Source of the DNA: an uncultured Oligoflexia bacterium
Lineage (GTDB): Bacteria > Bdellovibrionota > Bacteriovoracia > Bacteriovoracales > Bacteriovoracaceae
Direction of reading: 5' to 3'
NCBI GenBank assembly: GCA_913058265.1
Contig: CAJXPQ010000005.1
Location: 180,441-244,440, forward strand
DNA length: 64,000 nt
The position numbers and the translations under genes were made by a program. Below are positions 56,662 to 64,000 of the stretch, piece after piece (position 1 is the first letter of the stretch; every line of letters begins with the position of its first letter). The notes under the pieces are model-generated. The model had not been told where the DNA came from and made no database searches. It saw only the letters and a list, made by a program, of their open reading frames with translations.

Positions 56662-57444
56662 CTATTCTTCTAATTTAAGTTCTACGTCTTTCTCGTATTT
56701 TTCGATAATTTCTTTTTCAAGAGAAATATCTCTAACCGCTTCGCCAGAATCTTTTTTAACACCCTTACTACCTTCAGCTACAGCACTTGAAAAATACTCA
56801 GTGAAAAGTGTAATTGATTTAATTGCATCATCATTTCCAGGAACGATAAAATCAATACCGTCTGGATCACAGTTAGTATCAGTTAAAGCAATAACAGGTA
56901 TTTTAAGTAAGTTTGCTTCTTTAACTGCAATTCTTTCGCTATTCGGATCAATAACAACTAAAGCTCCAGGTAGCTTTCTCATATTCTTAATTCCACCTAG
57001 GTTTTTCTCTAACTTAGTAACTTCTTTTTCAACTTTAGATTGCTCTTTTTTAGTTAAAAGCTTGAAGTCACCATTTTCTTTCATTTTTTCAACTTTTCTT
57101 AGTTTATCAACAGAAAGAGCAATAGTTTTATAATTTGTAAGCATTCCGCCTAACCATCTACTAGTTACATGAAAAGCTCCACAATCTTCAGCTGCACCTT
57201 TAACTACAGTCGAAGCTTGTCTCTTAGTTCCAACAAATAAAACTGTTTTCCCTGAAGAAGTAGTTTTTTTAATAAATTCGTAAGCTTTTTGAGCCATAGG
57301 TAATGTTTGCTCAAGATCGATAACGTAGATTCCATTTCTTTCGCCATAGACATAAGGCTTCATTTTTGGATTCCATTTGTGAGTTTGGTGACCGAAGTGT
57401 GCACCCGCCTCAAGTAATTCTTTTAGTTCTAGCGTATTAGCCAT
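56662..57444 (-). CDS. rpsB: 30S ribosomal protein S2
   Basis: 260 residues. Typical LLEAGAHFGHQTHKWNPKMKPYVYGERNGIYVIDL and the later PGALVVIDPNSERIAVKEA. The frame opens 19 codons upstream, but ATG 57444 has AAGGAGA at good spacing and begins the family N-terminus MANTLELKEL. A structured leader just upstream may allow autogenous control by S2. First gene of the translation/envelope cluster. Confidence 0.97.
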   Translation of the reverse strand: MANTLELKELLEAGAHFGHQTHKWNPKMKPYVYGERNGIYVIDLEQTLPMAQKAYEFIKKTTSSGKTVLFVGTKRQASTVVKGAAEDCGAFHVTSRWLGGMLTNYKTIALSVDKLRKVEKMKENGDFKLLTKKEQSKVEKEVTKLEKNLGGIKNMRKLPGALVVIDPNSERIAVKEANLLKIPVIALTDTNCDPDGIDFIVPGNDDAIKSITLFTEYFSSAVAEGSKGVKKDSGEAVRDISLEKEIIEKYEKDVELKLEE

Positions 57445-57469
57445 GAATGTCTCCTTGGTGGTTTTTTCG

Positions 57470-57512
57470 AATCGCTTACTGCCACTAAGTGGACCATCCA
57501 AGATAAGCGATT
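57470..57512 (-). promoter_or_regulatory. Structured rpsB leader, candidate S2 autoregulatory site
   Basis: Outer arms AATCGCTTA and TAAGCGATT (57504-57512 and 57470-57478) are perfect 9-bp complements. Inside, CCAC and GTGG (57482-57492) form a second stem around a 3-nt loop. The element ends 25 nt before the start codon and just ahead of AAGGAGA. No T-tract follows, so it is not a terminator. S2 leaders regulate rpsB in other bacteria; this role here is inferred. Confidence 0.5.
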
Positions 57513-57582
57513 ATCGTTAATTAACTTTATTGTTAATAGCTGGAATTATTATCATTAATTTGGGGATTTTGGCAAGCTAACT

Positions 57583-59913
57583 TTACTCTGAGCGAGCGAT
57601 AACCTTCCTTGGTTTTGAGCCTTGAGCGGGACCTACAATACCATTTCGCTCCATCTCTTCAACAATATTTGCAGCTCGATTATAACCTACTCTCAATCGT
57701 CTCTGTATCATTGATGCTGATGCTGATCCGTTCTCAATAACAACCTCAACAGCCTGTTGATACGCAGGGTCATCAGAAGACCCGCTAACATAATTATTCG
57801 AAGATAGTACTGGCTCTATATCTAGATCCTCACCGCCATTCTCAAGAAAGTCTAAAGCCTCCTGATTATATGACTTTGCTAGGGTGCTCAACTTTTCAGC
57901 CAACCCCTCAACTTCATTGTCATCCACAAATGAAGAGTGAAGTCTTAAGAGATCCACGCCTTGCTTGTAAAGCATATCCCCCTTACCAAGTAGCTTCTCT
58001 GCTCCGTATTGATCAAGAATAGTTCTAGAGTCGTGACCTGTTGAAACACGAAATGCAACCCTTGTAGGAAAGTTTGCTTTAATTATACCTGTAACTACAT
58101 CTGTAGATGGACGTTGCGTAGCAACAACCAAATGAATTCCAGCGGCCCTTGCTTTTGCCGCCAATCTATTAACATTTAACTCTATTTCTTTGCCGGTTTT
58201 GGATAATATTAAGTCTGCAAACTCATCAATAACGATAACGATATATGGAAGTTCATAGCCTTCATCACTCTGATCTTCATAATATTGATTAATCTTAAAC
58301 AATAGTTTTTGATCACATGTTTTAATTTTAGTATTAAAGCCCTCTATATTTTTTACACCCAGTTCTTTTAATATAGAATATCTTCGCTCCATTTCTTGTA
58401 CTGCCCATAAGAGAGATATAGATGAAGAAGTGGGGTCTGTAATAACTGGCAACATTAAATGAGGTAAATCGGCGAATGTTGCAAGCTCTAATTGCTTAGG
58501 GTCAATAAGTATAAGTTTCAATTCTCTTGGAGATTTTTTAATAATTAGTGAAACCAACAGAGCGTTAATAAATACAGATTTCCCAGCGCCTGTCGCCCCA
58601 GCAACTAACATATGTGGCATAGAGGCCAAATCTACAACCTTAACCTCACCAAAAGCATCCTTACCCATTGCAATTGGAAGTCTAAACTTAGAATCATTAA
58701 ACGCATCAGACTGTAGAACTTCATCAAGAAATATAAAGTCCCTTGGATTTCTAGGCACCTCAATACCAATTGTTGGCTTACCTCTCATAGGATAAACAAT
58801 TCTAATAGGCGCTCCATTAAGCGCAAGACTTATATCGTCATTAAGACCTGTAACCTTGGAAACTTTTACACCAGAACCGAGCTCTAATTCAAAAGTATCT
58901 ACAACAGGACCTTTAAGAATATTAATTATCTTACCATCAAGCTTAAACTCTAAAAGCTTATCTTCAATAGCTCGCATAATTGTTCTAAAATAGTTTTCAT
59001 CAGGACCGCTAGTATTTGTATTATTAACACTCGAACTTATACAGTCGATTAGATCAGAACTTTTAAAGAATTTTCCTTCAGTTGTGCGTTTTTTTAAGTT
59101 CTTACCAGACGAAACATTATTATCGGAGTCGTCCACCGCACTAATCTCAGGATCTTTAACATTTACCTTGGCCACTTTGGAGACGTCTTCATCAGAATCC
59201 TCAACCTCACTATTATCATGTACAATTGGAGTGAGTTCAGACGACACCTTTGGCTCATCTTCACTAGAAGCCTTCTGTGACTTTTTAAGTCGATTTGTAC
59301 TATCTCTTAACAACTGTGTTGCTTTATTCTTAATCCCTATATTTTGAGATTGACCATTAAAACCAACATATACTTTCTTAGCTCTATGAGTCAGTAGAGA
59401 AACTCTACGTATAAGAAGAAGTCCCAACCTTTCTAGTGCAATTTGAATTTTTTTTGCCACAACAAAAAATGCACCTCTAAGAGTGAGATAGAAAGTTAAA
59501 AAGCCCAAAAGAATAGCTGAGAAAAAAGCATAGTAAGGACTTACATATTCTTCAGAAAGGGATTTTAAACCATCCCCCATGAAATGAGGAAGTAATAAAT
59601 AAGTTAGAAAATAAAAAAAAGCCATAACACAAAAGATTAAGAAGACGTCTGAATGCCGTTCTCTAGAATTTAAAATAAATGCATATGAAAATGAAAAAAA
59701 TAAAAATGGCAACACTACCCAAGGCCCGGCATAGTACGAAACCTCTGCAAGTACAGAGGAGATATAATAATTAAACGTAAAGTAATCAGTAGATGAACTA
59801 GAAATTATCAAAGAATTATCTGGCAAACGACTTTCAAAGAAATAATAAAGTATTGAAATTACAGATAGTAAGAATATTGAATAAAGCTCAATTTTTAGTA
59901 TTTTATCTTTCAT
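57583..59913 (-). CDS. ftsK: DNA translocase FtsK
   Basis: 776 residues. Four N-terminal membrane helices (~1-165) are followed by a linker rich in Ser/Asp (~200-290). The motor domain has Walker A AGATGAGKSVF (~430) and Walker B YIVIVIDEFADLI, with VVATQRPSTDVVTG. A C-terminal winged-helix gamma domain (SASMIQRRLRVGYNRAANIVEEME) recognises KOPS-like DNA signs. It pumps chromosome DNA at the septum for XerCD resolution. No Shine-Dalgarno; a promoter with its -10 exactly 6 nt before the ATG indicates a leaderless mRNA. It lies just after the rRNA terminator. Confidence 0.96.
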   Translation of the reverse strand: MKDKILKIELYSIFLLSVISILYYFFESRLPDNSLIISSSSTDYFTFNYYISSVLAEVSYYAGPWVVLPFLFFSFSYAFILNSRERHSDVFLIFCVMAFFYFLTYLLLPHFMGDGLKSLSEEYVSPYYAFFSAILLGFLTFYLTLRGAFFVVAKKIQIALERLGLLLIRRVSLLTHRAKKVYVGFNGQSQNIGIKNKATQLLRDSTNRLKKSQKASSEDEPKVSSELTPIVHDNSEVEDSDEDVSKVAKVNVKDPEISAVDDSDNNVSSGKNLKKRTTEGKFFKSSDLIDCISSSVNNTNTSGPDENYFRTIMRAIEDKLLEFKLDGKIINILKGPVVDTFELELGSGVKVSKVTGLNDDISLALNGAPIRIVYPMRGKPTIGIEVPRNPRDFIFLDEVLQSDAFNDSKFRLPIAMGKDAFGEVKVVDLASMPHMLVAGATGAGKSVFINALLVSLIIKKSPRELKLILIDPKQLELATFADLPHLMLPVITDPTSSSISLLWAVQEMERRYSILKELGVKNIEGFNTKIKTCDQKLLFKINQYYEDQSDEGYELPYIVIVIDEFADLILSKTGKEIELNVNRLAAKARAAGIHLVVATQRPSTDVVTGIIKANFPTRVAFRVSTGHDSRTILDQYGAEKLLGKGDMLYKQGVDLLRLHSSFVDDNEVEGLAEKLSTLAKSYNQEALDFLENGGEDLDIEPVLSSNNYVSGSSDDPAYQQAVEVVIENGSASASMIQRRLRVGYNRAANIVEEMERNGIVGPAQGSKPRKVIARSE

Positions 59914-59919
59914 AGTTAG

Positions 59920-59948
59920 ATTTTAGGAATTTTGACGTGATTTGGCAA
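59920..59948 (-). promoter_or_regulatory. Promoter of leaderless ftsK
   Basis: On the minus strand TTGCCA (59948-59943), a 17-bp spacer and TAAAAT (59925-59920), then CTAACT and ATG at 59913. Both hexamers match 5 of 6 consensus bases. The expected transcription start coincides with the ATG. The -35 lies 15 nt past the T-tract of the rRNA terminator. Confidence 0.65.
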
Positions 59949-59962
59949 AAATTGAATTAAAC

Positions 59963-59992
59963 AAAAAAAAAGCCCTGAACTTAATCAGGGCT
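59963..59992 (-). terminator. rRNA operon terminator
   Basis: On the minus strand AGCCCTGA-TTAAGT-TCAGGGCT runs into a T tract of about nine. It lies 37 nt beyond the inferred 5S 3' end. Confidence 0.9.
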
Positions 59993-60029
59993 TTTAATAT
60001 ATTTCCTATCCCAAAGGATAAAAAAATAA

Positions 60030-60146
60030 GGGAGCGTCTTGCTATTCTCACACTCAGTCCCCCGAGCACTACCTTCGCCGCAAATGAGCTTGACTTCTGG
60101 GTTCGAGATGTAACCAGGTATTTCCTCACCGCTATCGATACTCCCA
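60030..60146 (-). rRNA. rrf: 5S ribosomal RNA
   Basis: On the minus strand the segment shows the usual 5S order: CGATAGCGGTGAGGAAA, then TCTCGAACCCAGAAGTCAAG, and GGTAGTGCTCGGGGGA. Ends were set by pairing GGGAG at the 5' side with CTCCC at the 3' side; each may be off by a few bases. Confidence 0.9.
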
Positions 60147-60265
60147 AATACGAATATCAATTTAATGTCACCTTTATAGGCAACTTTCTTTTCTTTTGCA
60201 ACTACAAAACAAAACCAGACAGAAGATTCAAACAATACAAAAAATTTAATTAAAAAACATTATTA

Positions 60266-63192
<2,927 letters not shown>

Positions 63193-63195
63193 CTA

Positions 63196-63206
63196 GTTTT
63201 TTAATT
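63196..63206 (-). other. 23S precursor processing stem (pairs with 60248-60258)
   Basis: Minus-strand AATTAAAAAAC just upstream of 23S is a perfect 11-base complement of GTTTTTTAATT just downstream (60258-60248). It brackets the mature rRNA as expected for an RNase III processing stem. Confidence 0.6.
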
Positions 63207-63258
63207 TTTATTTGGATTTTTGTATTGTTCTCGTCTTCTATCTGATCCTGTTATGAAG

Positions 63259-63271
63259 TTGTAAAAGAGCA
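63259..63271 (-). promoter_or_regulatory. boxA-like antitermination element in the 16S-23S spacer
   Basis: Minus-strand TGCTCTTTTACAA closely matches the rRNA boxA consensus TGCTCTTTAACA. It lies between tRNA-Ile and 23S, the usual place for the spacer boxA, where NusB/NusE bind. Confidence 0.6.
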
Positions 63272-63349
63272 AAAATATATTTGAAAAAATTTATGATTTT
63301 ATTTTTGCCTTTTAACTTTAAATAATAAGTTATTAGTTTTTTTATCTAC

Positions 63350-63426
63350 TGGTGGGTGTACCAGGACTTGAACCTGGGACCCCGTCCTTATCAGGGACGT
63401 ACTCTAACCAGCTGAGCTATACACCC
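63350..63426 (-). tRNA. ileT: tRNA-Ile (anticodon GAT)
   Basis: 77 nt with the CCA end encoded. Acceptor GGGTGTA pairs with TACACCC, the anticodon loop is CTGATAA with GAT, and the T arm contains GGTTCAAGTCC. It sits in the 16S-23S spacer. The tRNA-Ala that commonly accompanies it is absent from this spacer. Confidence 0.97.
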
Positions 63427-63501
63427 ATATAGATAAAATATAAAAAAGATGAGAAGAAACCTTGATGTTCAATAATTTGACTTGGAATATTCATTCCTTA
63501 A

Positions 63502-64000
<499 letters not shown>

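Overview
The window looks like a chromosomal stretch of a low-GC, Gram-negative bacterium of the Bdellovibrionota, most like the marine predators of the Halobacteriovorax/Bacteriovorax group. That placement is inferred from overall composition, the set of conserved genes, the abundance of Cys-rich exported proteins and large multi-domain lipoproteins, and the rRNA operon; no database search was possible. Most genes lie on the minus strand. Several exported or membrane proteins start with GTG or TTG.

Layout. 1-9.3 kb (minus): an exported zinc metalloprotease cut by the window edge, a radical-SAM/DUF2344 fusion, a 973-residue exported protein of unknown function, an outer-membrane beta-barrel protein and a small lipoprotein. 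9.5-26.3 kb (plus): a surface-protein island with three tandem lipoproteins of 2653, 593 and 1916 residues. They share one N-terminal anchor sequence but carry different stalks of Ig-like repeats and different C-terminal tips. A small Cys-rich exported protein follows. 26.3-34 kb (minus): a trypsin-like protease, free methionine sulfoxide reductase, a leucine-dehydrogenase-type enzyme, a CNNM/CorC-type CBS membrane protein and a large exported coiled-coil protein. 34-39.1 kb (minus): an SDR-like protein, RNase Y, 5-formyl-THF cyclo-ligase, ZapA, FtsY and a Nudix hydrolase. 39-47 kb (mixed): EpmA, small unknowns, RimO, an alpha/beta hydrolase, NadB-NadC and a shortened ComEC-like protein. 47-57.5 kb (minus): trigger factor, then a long translation/envelope cluster read rpsB-tsf-pyrH-frr-uppS-cdsA-rseP-tsaB-PSD-like-pssA-truA. 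57.6-64 kb (minus): FtsK and an rRNA operon (16S partial, tRNA-Ile, 23S, 5S, terminator).

The core genes link translation (S2, EF-Ts, RRF, RimO, EpmA, TruA, TsaB, trigger factor), envelope lipid and protein homeostasis (UppS, CdsA, PssA, RseP, FtsY) and division (ZapA, FtsK). The plus-strand island probably supplies cell-surface binding proteins.

The points most worth a second look are: (i) at least seven genes whose start codon sits 5-7 nt after a sigma70-like -10 box with no Shine-Dalgarno, implying leaderless mRNAs (clearest for ftsK and zapA); (ii) the modular three-lipoprotein cassette; (iii) a higher-order, three-domain repeat inside the 2653-residue lipoprotein; (iv) a phosphatidylserine-decarboxylase-like protein without its self-cleavage serine; (v) an SDR protein with the catalytic lysine replaced by glutamate; (vi) a cruciform-like leader before rpsB.
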